From: Methylocystaceae bacterium
GTDB lineage: Bacteria; Pseudomonadota; Alphaproteobacteria; Rhizobiales; Beijerinckiaceae
Direction of reading: 5' to 3'
Length of the DNA: 10,153 nucleotides
NCBI GenBank assembly: GCA_003152255.1
Contig: PLZT01000222.1
Coordinates: 1-10,153 of the forward strand
The position numbers were made by a program, and so were the translations under genes. Shown piece after piece: positions 1 through 7,094 of this stretch (within the stretch, counting starts at the first letter, position 1; each line of letters starts with the position of its first letter). Below the pieces are notes generated by a model that did not search any database, was not told the DNA's origin, and saw only the letters and a program-made list of their open reading frames with translations.

Positions 1-252
1 CCCAGATTTTACTGAATCACCTTGTCGAGTGGAGACGCGAACTTGCTCGCCAAGGCAATCTCGTCCACACTGGCGGATAAACTATCGCCGCTCGCTGAGT
101 CGGATCGACAGATTTTGTCCTGGCGCGGTTACGGCTTGCGTTATGCTCGCGAGCTTGATTCGCAAGAGCCAATGTGTAGAGACGCCGTGTAAGACGATAC
201 TGGCGTCGCGCCGTGGAACCCACCGCTCCTCGCAAATGAAGGATATTCAAAA

Positions 253-1101
253 GTGAACAATGTTCTGGTCAAGATTTTTGGCTGGTCGGCGACGCTTATT
301 CATGGCGATTCCATGGTCCTTGATCGATGGTTGTGGCTGCGCCGCCACCTCCCCTTGGTTTTACCCGGCGACGCCAAGTTTCTGGATGTCGGATGCGGCA
401 GCGGCGCGTTCACTTTAGGAGCTGCGTTGCGGGGGTACGACGTCGTCGGATTGAGTTGGGACGAAGCCAACCAGTCCAAGGCCACCTCCAGAGCCAAGCT
501 GCTTGGACTGGAGACGGCGCGGTTTCCCATCTGCGATGTTCGAAAGCTTGACGAGCGAACCGAGTTCAAGGGCCAATTTGATATTGCCCTGTGTTCGGAA
601 AACATCGAGCATATCTTGAACGATCTGAAGCTCATGAAAGACATCCACGCATGTCTGAAACCCGGCGGGCGTCTCTGTCTCAGCACGCCAAACTTCTATT
701 ATCATCCGGTGACGGCAGAGGATCTGGGCCCGTTCCCAACGATCGAGGATGGTCGCCATGTGCGGCGCGGCTATTCGCCCGCGATGCTTCGCGAGCTTTG
801 CGACTTGGCGGGTTTTGATGTTGAAGAGATTACTTACGTCAGCTATTTTTTCAGCCAGTGGTTGACCGCCACGATCAGAGTCGTCAACAGGCTATTCGGC
901 GCTAAGATTGGTTGGGCCTTGACGTCGCCTTTGCGCATCCTGCCCGTGGCGCTGGATCAATGGCTCGGTCGGTGGCTCGGCGAACTTACGGGTCGCCCGG
1001 GTTTTTCCATCACCATGGTGGCCTATAAGCGGCGTTTCACCAAAATTTCAGACACGTCTCGCCATGAGTGGCCGGCTCAACTTGCGACCCATCGATGCTG
1101 A
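253..1101 (+). CDS. Class I SAM-dependent methyltransferase (Methyltransf_11/23-like), 282 aa
   Basis: Predicted soluble enzyme that transfers a methyl group from S-adenosylmethionine to an unknown acceptor. The Rossmann-fold signature is clear: motif I FLDVGCGSGAF at residues 43-53, a beta-2 region GYDVVGLSW (61-69), an acidic motif ICDVRKLD (93-100), the ENIEHI segment (116-121), and the LKPGGRLCLSTPN post-motif (135-147). After about residue 150 comes a family-variable C-terminal half with a hydrophobic or amphipathic stretch (about 195-240) that could cap the active site or touch the membrane. The GTG start is chosen because a good Shine-Dalgarno (GAAGGA, 238-243) lies 9 bp upstream; an internal ATG at 313 would still keep motif I. 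It is the first of three methyltransferase genes on this strand, facing a polysaccharide flippase, so sugar or lipid-linked glycan methylation is the best inference. Substrate unknown; a ubiquinone or other small-molecule methyltransferase cannot be excluded. Confidence 0.88.
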   Translation: MNNVLVKIFGWSATLIHGDSMVLDRWLWLRRHLPLVLPGDAKFLDVGCGSGAFTLGAALRGYDVVGLSWDEANQSKATSRAKLLGLETARFPICDVRKLDERTEFKGQFDIALCSENIEHILNDLKLMKDIHACLKPGGRLCLSTPNFYYHPVTAEDLGPFPTIEDGRHVRRGYSPAMLRELCDLAGFDVEEITYVSYFFSQWLTATIRVVNRLFGAKIGWALTSPLRILPVALDQWLGRWLGELTGRPGFSITMVAYKRRFTKISDTSRHEWPAQLATHRC

Positions 1102-1142
1102 GCGACGCGCGCGCCGTCAATAGCCTTTAATCTCCGCGAAAA

Positions 1143-1173
1143 GGGGAGCGCCGGATCGTAAGTGGCGCTCTCC
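1143..1173 (+). terminator. Candidate hairpin downstream of the first methyltransferase
   Basis: The 10-nt arms 1143-1152 (ggggagcgcc) and 1164-1173 (ggcgctctcc) pair over their whole length with one G-U wobble around an 11-nt loop, 42 bp after the stop at 1101. Only a short T run (ggcttt) follows, so this is a weak intrinsic terminator or simply a stable mRNA 3' structure. A second GC-rich hairpin (arms 1206-1212 and 1226-1232, 7 bp, 13-nt loop) follows in the same gap. Together they suggest that the first and second methyltransferase genes are not tightly co-transcribed. Confidence 0.35.
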
Positions 1174-1289
1174 GGCTTTGCCCGGCGCGAGAGCGAACGA
1201 AGCAACGGCGGCTAATCGATACGCGGCCGCCGCCAGCCTTCTCTCGAGTCTGGCGCGCTGTTCATCGGACTCGAAAACATGGACGTCAC

Positions 1290-1991
1290 ATGACAAGCGA
1301 CTACGCGGGATACTCTGAATGGAAGCGATGGGATCCATCACAATTCATGGTCTGCGGTCCCTACGAACGGCGCTATTACAAAGGCGAGCTCCGCGGGCTC
1401 GAGCTCGCGGGCCGGAAAATCGTGGAATTGGGGTTCGGCAATGGCGGCTTCTTGCGCTACGCCATGGACGAGGGCGCTAACGTCGGCGGCACGGAGCTGC
1501 TGGCCGAAGCGTGCGCGCGCGCGACGGAACGCGGCGCGCGGGTCTATATGCCGGACCTTTCGGATGCGCTGGCGGAGAACGCGGGAAATTTCGACCTCAT
1601 CGTCGCGTTCGACGTCATGGAGCATATGACTCGGGAAGAACTTCTTGTTTTGTTCGACACCTTAGCGGCGTTGCTGAAATCCGGCGGCCACGTCTTGGCG
1701 CGATTCCCGAACGCCCAAAGTCCGCTGGGCTGCGTGACGCAAAACGGCGACTGGACCCATCGCTCGGCGCTATCCGCGCAAGTGCTGATGCAGATTCTGA
1801 CGGGCAAGCCCTGGGCGCTGGTCCGCGCCGGCGATCCCTTCATGGTGCTTGACGCGGACAGTCTCGCGAAACGAATCGGCCTGCGATTGCGTTATGCAGC
1901 GCGGCGCGGAATCGAATGGACGGTGAACCGGCTCTATGGGCTCGCCATCACGCTTGATCCCAATGTTGTAGTTCTACTGAGACGCGACTGA
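1290..1991 (+). CDS. Class I SAM-dependent methyltransferase, 233 aa
   Basis: Second SAM methyltransferase of the cluster. Visible motifs are IVELGFGNGGF (motif I, residues 44-54, a Phe variant of the usual E/DxGxGxG loop), an acidic PDLSDAL element (88-94), FDLIVAFDVMEHM (101-113) and LKSGGHVLARFPN (129-141). The segment RFPNAQSP with downstream NGDWTHRSA resembles methyltransferases often found in O-antigen or exopolysaccharide clusters. At 233 residues it is a complete single-domain enzyme without signal peptide or membrane helix. The start at 1290 has only a weak ribosome-binding site (GGA at 1281-1283); no better in-frame start precedes motif I. It lies 188 bp after the previous gene and shares the Rossmann fold but little obvious identity outside the motifs, so it is not a recent tandem copy. 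Acceptor unknown; glycan O-methylation is inferred from context. Confidence 0.87.
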   Translation: MTSDYAGYSEWKRWDPSQFMVCGPYERRYYKGELRGLELAGRKIVELGFGNGGFLRYAMDEGANVGGTELLAEACARATERGARVYMPDLSDALAENAGNFDLIVAFDVMEHMTREELLVLFDTLAALLKSGGHVLARFPNAQSPLGCVTQNGDWTHRSALSAQVLMQILTGKPWALVRAGDPFMVLDADSLAKRIGLRLRYAARRGIEWTVNRLYGLAITLDPNVVVLLRRD

Positions 1992-2137
1992 ACACCAAGG
2001 GCCGTCGGTCAGGAAAAGACCATTGAACGGCGGGCTTGACCAATCTGACACCGTTGGAGCGCACTTATGTTTGGCGCGCCAGCATTCGGCTCAATCTTTC
2101 AAGATCGAGCGACTAATCAAGCTTCAGGACCAGATTC

Positions 2138-2971
2138 ATGAGCTTAGTTGATAGGATTCTCGCTGGCGTCGAACACTACGCAAACGCGGTGTTTGTAAGG
2201 ACGTATATTCTGCGCGAGCTTTTGCGCGCGCGGCGACGCGGCAATAAAATCGATAATGAATTCATTAAGGAGGCGTTCACGCGCCCACGCTGGCAAGAAG
2301 ACTTCGTTCTCTTGCTACGCTTTTTCGACTCTTCCGAAACGGTGACCCTCATCGACGTCGGCGCCAATGACGGGACGTGGACAAAAAAATTCTTGAGCAT
2401 CTACCCTACCGCGTCGGTCGTCGCCATTGAGCCCGTGCCCGCGAATTTCGCCCGATTCTCCGCCATGCATGCTGGGGATCCGCGCGTGTTGGCGCTGAAT
2501 GTCGCCGCGGGAGAGCACGAGGGCGAACTCGAATTGTTCGTTAACGACGATGACGTTGGCGGCGTCGGCGCGAGCGCCTATCGCTACGAAAGCGGCATCA
2601 CCAATTATAGCGCGACGACGACGAGCCATCGAGTCGACATGCTCACGCTCGATCAAATCGTCGAGCGACACAAGGATCGGATCAAGGGTCGCGTCATCAT
2701 CAAAATCGACGTGCAGGGACACGAAGCCAGCGTGTTGAGAGGCGCGGCTTCTCTCTTGAAACGCGTGGAAGCCGTTCACGTCGAAGTGGCGCTCTTCCAA
2801 TACTCTGGCCAGGAGCACGGCGTTACGGAGATCGTTCCGATTCTTTCCGCCGCCGGACTTCACCTCGGTCCCTATCAACAGTGCATCGGGCGTGTCGTCA
2901 GCCGCTATCCCTATGAACTCGACATGCTGTTCGTTCGCCAGGAAAGCTTGCCGAGACTGCTGGGTTATTGA
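2138..2971 (+). CDS. FkbM-family SAM-dependent methyltransferase, 277 aa
   Basis: FkbM-type methyltransferases O-methylate natural products and sugars, and in proteobacteria are common in lipopolysaccharide and exopolysaccharide loci. The family pattern is complete: LIDVGANDGTWTKKFL (motif I, residues 71-86), VVAIEPVPANF (94-104), a glycine-rich acidic middle (about 125-150), and the diagnostic KIDVQGHEASVLRGA block (189-203) followed by VEAVHVEVALF (210-220). Length is normal for the family when the roughly 65-residue helical N-terminal extension is included. The ATG at 2138 has an AGGA (2126-2129) 8 bp upstream. It is the last of three co-oriented methyltransferase genes (146 bp after the second) and ends 185 bp from the convergent flippase gene. 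Family assignment is firm; the methylated substrate is unknown and only inferred to be a surface glycan. Confidence 0.9.
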   Translation: MSLVDRILAGVEHYANAVFVRTYILRELLRARRRGNKIDNEFIKEAFTRPRWQEDFVLLLRFFDSSETVTLIDVGANDGTWTKKFLSIYPTASVVAIEPVPANFARFSAMHAGDPRVLALNVAAGEHEGELELFVNDDDVGGVGASAYRYESGITNYSATTTSHRVDMLTLDQIVERHKDRIKGRVIIKIDVQGHEASVLRGAASLLKRVEAVHVEVALFQYSGQEHGVTEIVPILSAAGLHLGPYQQCIGRVVSRYPYELDMLFVRQESLPRLLGY

Positions 2972-2989
2972 GTCGTCGAACAACCGGCG

Positions 2990-3018
2990 GATCGCCTGGA
3001 CTTCAAGCGTAGGCGATC
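2990..3018. terminator. Hairpin in the convergent FkbM/flippase gap
   Basis: A perfect 8-bp inverted repeat, gatcgcct (2990-2997) and aggcgatc (3011-3018), with a 13-nt loop, begins 18 bp after the FkbM stop. It has no immediate T tract on + (the nearest is TTTTT about 15 bp further on). Its position between two convergent genes makes a terminator role plausible but unproven. Confidence 0.38.
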
Positions 3019-3074
3019 ACTACCGCTTCCATGCTTTTTATGGGTATGAATATGCAAGCAGCGATCGGTCGATC

Positions 3075-3093
3075 ACGCGCGCCAGCAGCGCGT
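3075..3093. terminator. Short GC hairpin near the flippase 3' end
   Basis: Six-base perfect arms acgcgc (3075-3080) and gcgcgt (3088-3093) with a 7-nt loop lie 64 bp beyond the flippase stop codon. No T run follows on either strand. It may act with the neighbouring hairpin at 2990-3018 to separate convergent transcripts; it could equally be chance in GC-rich DNA. Confidence 0.22.
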
Positions 3094-3156
3094 ATTCACG
3101 CATTTCGGAGTCCTGAATTGTCGTCTCGTTCATGAACGGACTCTCATCGCGCGCGC

Positions 3157-4711
3157 CTACGCCATTCTTTTTCGCCTGACCCAAAAGCCGCGGGCCGCGT
3201 CCCATAAACGCTTATGTTGGCTGGCTGGCATCAGCACTGATGCGATCGGCAAGAGCGTTACGGCGCCCCATATGGCGAGACAAACAACCAATCTCGCCCA
3301 GCCCTGCGTTCCAGTCGCAAATCCAACCACTCTTCCAACGGCTCCGCTCCAGACGAGAGCCGCCAAGGCAATGAGCACGCACTGAATCGCGTGTCGCCAA
3401 TAGGTGATGCCAAGTCGTCGTGTCAACAATATCGGCAGCACCAGACCGATGCTCACGATTTCGTCGGCGGCCATCGCGAACGCGACTCCGGCGGCGCCAA
3501 AGCCGCTGGCGAGTGGAGCCGCGAGGGCGATCGCAATCACTGTTTGCGTGACTTGGCCGATCGCCTGTTGCTTGGGAATATCCGCGAGATGCGCGAGATA
3601 GACCAAGGGTATGGCCGGCGCCACGACAATAGCCGGAACGACGAGCCAAAACAGGGTCCCCATATCGAACAAATCGGATTTTCCGGTCCATAATTCGATA
3701 ATCGAGGCGCCGAAGGTCAGCAGACCGGCCGCCATCACGCCTCCAATCGCCGCGACGCTCCTTCCCAAGTAGGTCATACCGCGCTCGATCATCGCGGTGT
3801 TTCCCGAATGCACGTGAGGCGCAAGTTCCACGCCGGCGGACGTGGACAGCATGACCACGATATTGCGACCGAAATTAACCAGCGTGCGATGCAGAACGAA
3901 CGTTACGACGACGGGGCCGCCAAGCCCCAACGCGCTCAAAAGCAAGACGGGAGCTTGCAGCCACATCGTCGGAGCCGCGTAGGTGAGCGCATACCAGCGC
4001 ATCGCGAGACCCGCGTCGCGCAATTCCAAAACGCTTGGCGGCAAAGGCCAAAGACGCAGGTTCGGATACCGCCGCCTCAGATCGGTGAGCAGAATTCCCC
4101 ACGCAAATACGAGCTGCGCCAATATGTAAGTCCAAGCCAACACGCGCGGACCGGCGCCGCCCAGCGCGGCCGCCAGCGCGGCCACGACGATGCAAAGGCT
4201 CGACACGCTGTCGATAATAACCCCGCGTGAGTATTCGCCGTAGGCGCGATAAATTTGAGTAAAAGCGCTTTTTGTTGTCGTTACGGCCTGCATTACCCCC
4301 AGCGAGAACAAAACCAACGACGCTTCGGACGAAGTCAGCGAACGAATGGAGACGAAAGGCGAGGCGGACTCGAGCACGGCCAGCACAGCCGCGATCACAA
4401 CCATCAACAGCGCCAACAGCGCATAAATAAAGGCGGCGGTCCCTGACCTGCCTCTGGAAACCAACCTTGTCGCCGACACCCAGAGCCTTTTGCAGGCGAT
4501 TTCCGACGAAGATGCCAAATCCCAAATCCGCGAGGCTCAACAAGCCCGACCAGGCCATCAATGTCGTCCAGTCGGCAAACAGATCCGTCGGCCACATCCG
4601 CAGCAGGATCGCCGTCAACAAAAACCGATCGCCGATTGAAATCAGCATACTGAGAAGCTGGCTGGCGAAATTTTGGAGAGTTTTGCCTAACATGCCCGCG
4701 CGCTCGGACAT
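3157..4711 (-). pseudogene. Polysaccharide (O-antigen/EPS) flippase, Wzx-like, split by an apparent frameshift
   Basis: Polytopic inner-membrane protein of the MOP/MVF-type polysaccharide transporter superfamily, which moves lipid-linked glycan units to the periplasm. The first ~90 residues (4711-4442) carry a typical N-terminus: an amphipathic start, the helix LLSMLISIGDRFLLTAILL (19-37), then SLADLGFGIFVGNRLQKALGVGD (59-81), the G-NRL-GD loop common in these flippases. At 4441-4443 the frame breaks; the rest (4440-3157) continues in another frame with about ten further hydrophobic helices and a basic tail RRKRMA. Skipping one base joins the parts as QVR-TAAFIY and gives 517 aa, a normal length. 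The first ATG of the downstream frame (4518) only yields residues unlike a flippase N-terminus, so it is not the true start. Either a one-base insertion in a GGG run has killed the gene or the assembly is wrong. Start uncertain (4711 or 4693; neither has a strong Shine-Dalgarno). Confidence 0.8.
4441..4443 (-). other. Likely +1 frameshift site in the flippase gene
   Basis: Read on the - strand the region is caggtcagggaccgcc. Removing one G from the GGG at 4443-4441 gives cag gtc agg acc gcc, which fuses the N-terminal frame (ending GFQRQVR) with the C-terminal frame (TAAFIYALLALL). No typical slippery heptamer is seen, so a disabling mutation or a base-calling error is more likely than programmed frameshifting. 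Confidence 0.7.
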
Positions 4712-4810
4712 TCGGTGGACATGATCGAAAATTTTAGACCGACATTGCTGAACGAGTCCGGCGTCATCATCGCTCGTCCTTCGCCCGCGCGGCGCGAATC
4801 TGCAAGACCT

Positions 4811-4839
4811 AGAATAGTCGGTCGGCGCTATTGCCGCAA
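4811..4839 (-). promoter_or_regulatory. Candidate promoter for the flippase gene
   Basis: On the - strand TTGCGG (4839-4834) and TATTCT (4816-4811) are separated by exactly 17 bp, about 100 bp upstream of the likely ATG at 4711. The match to sigma-70 boxes is partial (3/6 and 4/6), so this is only a candidate. Confidence 0.25.
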
Positions 4840-4985
4840 CATAGGCCAAAGTTAATCCATCGCGATCGAGCGCGGTGGGGCGTTAGATTGAAGCAGTCGG
4901 AGGAAATGTCTGCTTAGCGACCGGAAACGATTCGCCGCGTGCCGTGTCTATCAACAAAATGTCGCGTCGCGCGGCCCGCATCATT

Positions 4986-5024
4986 GTTTTTGAAAAAAGA
5001 CATCGTTTTTGAAAAAAGACATCG
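4986..5024. repeat. Exact 19-bp tandem duplication, A/T-rich
   Basis: Unit gtttttgaaaaaagacatc occurs twice head to tail (4986-5004 and 5005-5023), with the next base also matching. Each unit carries TTTTTGAAAAAA, an A-tract and T-tract pair expected to bend DNA, in otherwise GC-rich sequence. It may be a replication-slippage product or a doubled regulator-binding site upstream of the glycan flippase. Confidence 0.85.
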
Positions 5025-5109
5025 AACTACTTGTCTTTCGGGCCGGCCCGGCGCCATTCGCCCCGGCCAAGACGGTCGAACCGAGTCATTCCAAACTTCT
5101 CATGTGCAA

Positions 5110-5124
5110 GTCCCGCATCGGGAC
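5110..5124. terminator. Compact hairpin downstream of the helicase gene
   Basis: Perfect 6-bp stem gtcccg/cgggac closing a 3-nt loop, about 170 bp beyond the helicase stop codon on the - strand. No T-tract follows (ttgcac on the - strand), so an intrinsic terminator role is weakly supported; a structured mRNA 3' end is an alternative. Confidence 0.25.
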
Positions 5125-5291
5125 GCCTTATCGCATAGCAACAGTATCAACATCGACCTCCAAGCGGAGGATATCCATATTATAACGACATCCGCTATTC
5201 CAAAAGGCGCACGCTTTAATACATAACTAGCGGACCGAGCTAACAACGAATTTTGACTATGCTCGGCAACTCATGGCCCGCTCTGTCAAAA

Positions 5292-6773
5292 CTACTCCTC
5301 GCCGACCTTGGCGGGTTTGAATACAACTGGGCGCAGCATGAAGGACGGGACGTGGTCGCCCATGCCTATCACGGGCGGGCCGTCATCCTCTTGCGCGCGT
5401 GGCCGCCGGTCGCGGCGCTCGGCGTAGACTGGCGTACGCGCGGCGCGCGGCGACTCCGCCACCGCGGCGGCGGGCCGTCCTGATTCGCTTGCGCGCGCCG
5501 CGCGCGCCTTTGGAGCCGCCTCGCGCGCTGGGGCCGCCGATCCCGCGGAGCTTCGACCACGTCCGCCGCGTTCGACTCCTCGTCTGGCGCCGCGCTCTCC
5601 TCCCCGACGCTCATGTCCGTTGGATGACTCGCTCGGCGGCGGCAATTCGGACAGTCTCGGTCCTTCCCACTCCACCTCGTTGCCGATAAGGCTTTCGATT
5701 TGTTCGATATATTTCTTGTCTTCGGGCGTCACCAGCGTGATCGCGACGCCGGAACGCCCGGCTCTCCCCGTGCGGCCGATACGGTGGACATAGTCTTCGC
5801 TGTGCGTCGGCACATCAAAATTGAACACATGGCTGACATCGGGAATGTCGAGCCCGCGAGCGGCCACGTCCGAACAGACCAGAAGAGCAACCGAGCCGTT
5901 CTTGAACGCGTCGAGCGAGGCCATTCGGGCCATTTGATCCATGTCGCCATGCAAGGCGCCAACGGAAAACCCGTGCTTTTCCAGCGAGCGGTGCAAGATC
6001 GCCACATCTCGCTTGCGGTTGCAAAAGATGATGGCGTTCTTGAAATTCTCCGCCGAGCGGATGAGATTGCGCAAGGTGTCGCGCTTTTCGGCGTGTCCGT
6101 GCGATGCGACCATCGCCTGACGGATGAGGGCGGCCGTCGTCGCCGCTCTCGCCACCTCCACCCGCACCGGATTGTGCAGAAACGCCTCGGTCAAGCGGGT
6201 GATTTCCGGCGGCATGGTGGCGGAGAAGAACAAGGTCTGGCGGGTGAAGGGCACCAGTTTGCAGACTCTCTCGATGTCCGGAATAAAGCCCATGTCGAGC
6301 ATCCGGTCGGCCTCGTCGATGACGAGAATCTCGATTCCGGTCAGCAGCAGCTTGCCGCGGTCGAAGAAATCGAGCAGGCGGCCCGGCGTGGCGATCAACA
6401 CGTCGGCGCCGCGCATGATCTTGGCTTCCTGGTCGCCAAAAGAAACCCCGCCGATCAGCAGCGCCACGTTTAGCTTGTGGTTGGCCCCATATTTTATGAA
6501 GGCTTCCTCGACCTGAGCCGCGAGTTCACGCGTGGGTTCGAGGATAAGGGTGCGCGGCATGCGCGCCCGGGCCCGGCCTTGTTCAAGCCGGCATAACATC
6601 GGCAGGGTGAAGGCGGCGGTTTTGCCGGTGCCCGTCTGGGCGATGCCGAGAATGTCGCGACCTTGCAAGGCCGGCGGGATCGCCTCGGCCTGGATTGGCG
6701 TCGGCGTCGTGTAGCCGGAAGTCTCAACGGCCGTGAGCACCTTTTGCGAAAGGCCGAGTTCGTCGAATTTCAT
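5292..6773 (-). CDS. rhlE: DEAD-box ATP-dependent RNA helicase, RhlE-like, 493 aa
   Basis: Unwinds short RNA duplexes in an ATP-dependent way; bacterial RhlE proteins act in ribosome assembly and mRNA turnover in the cytoplasm. All core motifs are intact: Q motif GYTTPTPIQ (residues 20-28), Walker A AQTGTGKT (45-52), Ia PTRELA (80-85), GG (108-109), Ib TPGR (129-132), DEAD (153-156), SAT (184-186), IV IIFCNRK (248-254), V ARGLDIP (305-311) and VI HRIGRTGRAG (330-339). Residues about 380-460 form a disordered Arg/Gly/Ala/Ser-rich tail, probably for nonspecific RNA binding, and the end GMGDHVPSFMLRPV (470-483) is a conserved alphaproteobacterial finish. The ATG at 6773 is preferred over TTG at 6776 because AGGA (6783-6780) is then 6 nt upstream rather than 3. 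Upstream on the same strand is a small hypothetical gene with a 321-bp gap, so it probably has its own promoter. The subfamily name is by motif resemblance; CsdA/DeaD is less likely because its C-terminal domain is missing. Confidence 0.93.
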   Translation of the reverse strand: MKFDELGLSQKVLTAVETSGYTTPTPIQAEAIPPALQGRDILGIAQTGTGKTAAFTLPMLCRLEQGRARARMPRTLILEPTRELAAQVEEAFIKYGANHKLNVALLIGGVSFGDQEAKIMRGADVLIATPGRLLDFFDRGKLLLTGIEILVIDEADRMLDMGFIPDIERVCKLVPFTRQTLFFSATMPPEITRLTEAFLHNPVRVEVARAATTAALIRQAMVASHGHAEKRDTLRNLIRSAENFKNAIIFCNRKRDVAILHRSLEKHGFSVGALHGDMDQMARMASLDAFKNGSVALLVCSDVAARGLDIPDVSHVFNFDVPTHSEDYVHRIGRTGRAGRSGVAITLVTPEDKKYIEQIESLIGNEVEWEGPRLSELPPPSESSNGHERRGGERGARRGVERGGRGRSSAGSAAPAREAAPKARAARASESGRPAAAVAESPRAARTPVYAERRDRRPRAQEDDGPPVIGMGDHVPSFMLRPVVFKPAKVGEE

Positions 6774-7094
6774 CAATTGTCCTGATCACGGCGGCGGTCG
6801 GATTTCAAAGCCTGCCGCGCGCCGGCCGTGTAAAACGCGCGTTGCTGCTGGGGGAAACGCTCCGCCCACTGGACAGCGGCCCATGACGGCGGACATCCTG
6901 CCCTCGGTTCGCCTTGGGGGCGCTACTTGCAATATGGCGACCAAAACGAAACCCACAATATGCTTGGCCGGCATCTCCGCCAATGTCAATGAATTTACGA
7001 CCGCTCACGCCGCTTGCGTGAAATACCGGCGGACATCCCTAATTTAGCGTCGCGCGCGGCATCGCCCGGTCCAAATGCGGTAAGCCATTTGAAA
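6774..7094 (-). other. 321-bp leader/spacer upstream of the helicase gene
   Basis: No convincing gene on either strand. It holds the helicase Shine-Dalgarno (AGGA at 6783-6780), a perfect TTGACA at 6989-6984, and a 6-bp inverted repeat caaatg/catttg (7072-7077 and 7086-7091) just after the upstream hypothetical gene. If transcription starts near 6950 the helicase mRNA would have a long 5' leader of about 170-180 nt, in which I see no recognisable riboswitch. Confidence 0.5.
6958..6989 (-). promoter_or_regulatory. Candidate helicase promoter with a perfect -35 box
   Basis: TTGACA at 6989-6984 on the - strand matches the sigma-70 -35 consensus exactly. The best -10 is CATATT (6963-6958, 4/6 match), but the spacing of 20 bp is longer than optimal, so the pairing is uncertain. 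Confidence 0.3.

Larger units (their letters stand above)
4712..5291. other. Gene-free spacer between flippase and helicase genes, rich in small repeats
   Basis: About 580 bp with no supportable gene. It contains the candidate flippase promoter (4811-4839), an exact 19-bp tandem repeat (4986-5023), a 12-bp perfect palindrome cgggccggcccg (5039-5050), a tight hairpin gtcccg-cat-cgggac (5110-5124), a second hairpin cctcc-aagc-ggagg (5157-5170), and a widely spaced inverted repeat ccgagc/gctcgg (5235-5240 and 5261-5266) just past the helicase stop. The possible + strand frame across 4939-5226 has noise-like composition and runs straight through the repeats. The spacer should hold the 3' end of the helicase mRNA and the control region of the flippase. 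Confidence 0.6.

Noticed and set aside
29..256. 75-aa frame overlapping the first methyltransferase start by 4 bp (GTGA)
   Set aside because: The overlap looks like translational coupling, but the protein is Arg/Ser-rich without pattern, and the methyltransferase has its own Shine-Dalgarno.
3875..4441. Continuation of the flippase N-terminal frame past the frameshift
   Set aside because: Beyond 4441 this frame turns Arg/Gly-rich and hydrophilic, unlike a membrane protein; the other frame carries the helices.
4939..5226. 95-aa + frame across the tandem repeat
   Set aside because: No ribosome-binding site or recognisable motif; it simply reads through the repeat and hairpins.
5700..6473. 257-codon open frame on + inside the helicase gene
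   Set aside because: It is antisense to a fully conserved DEAD-box core; its composition is His/Arg-rich noise.
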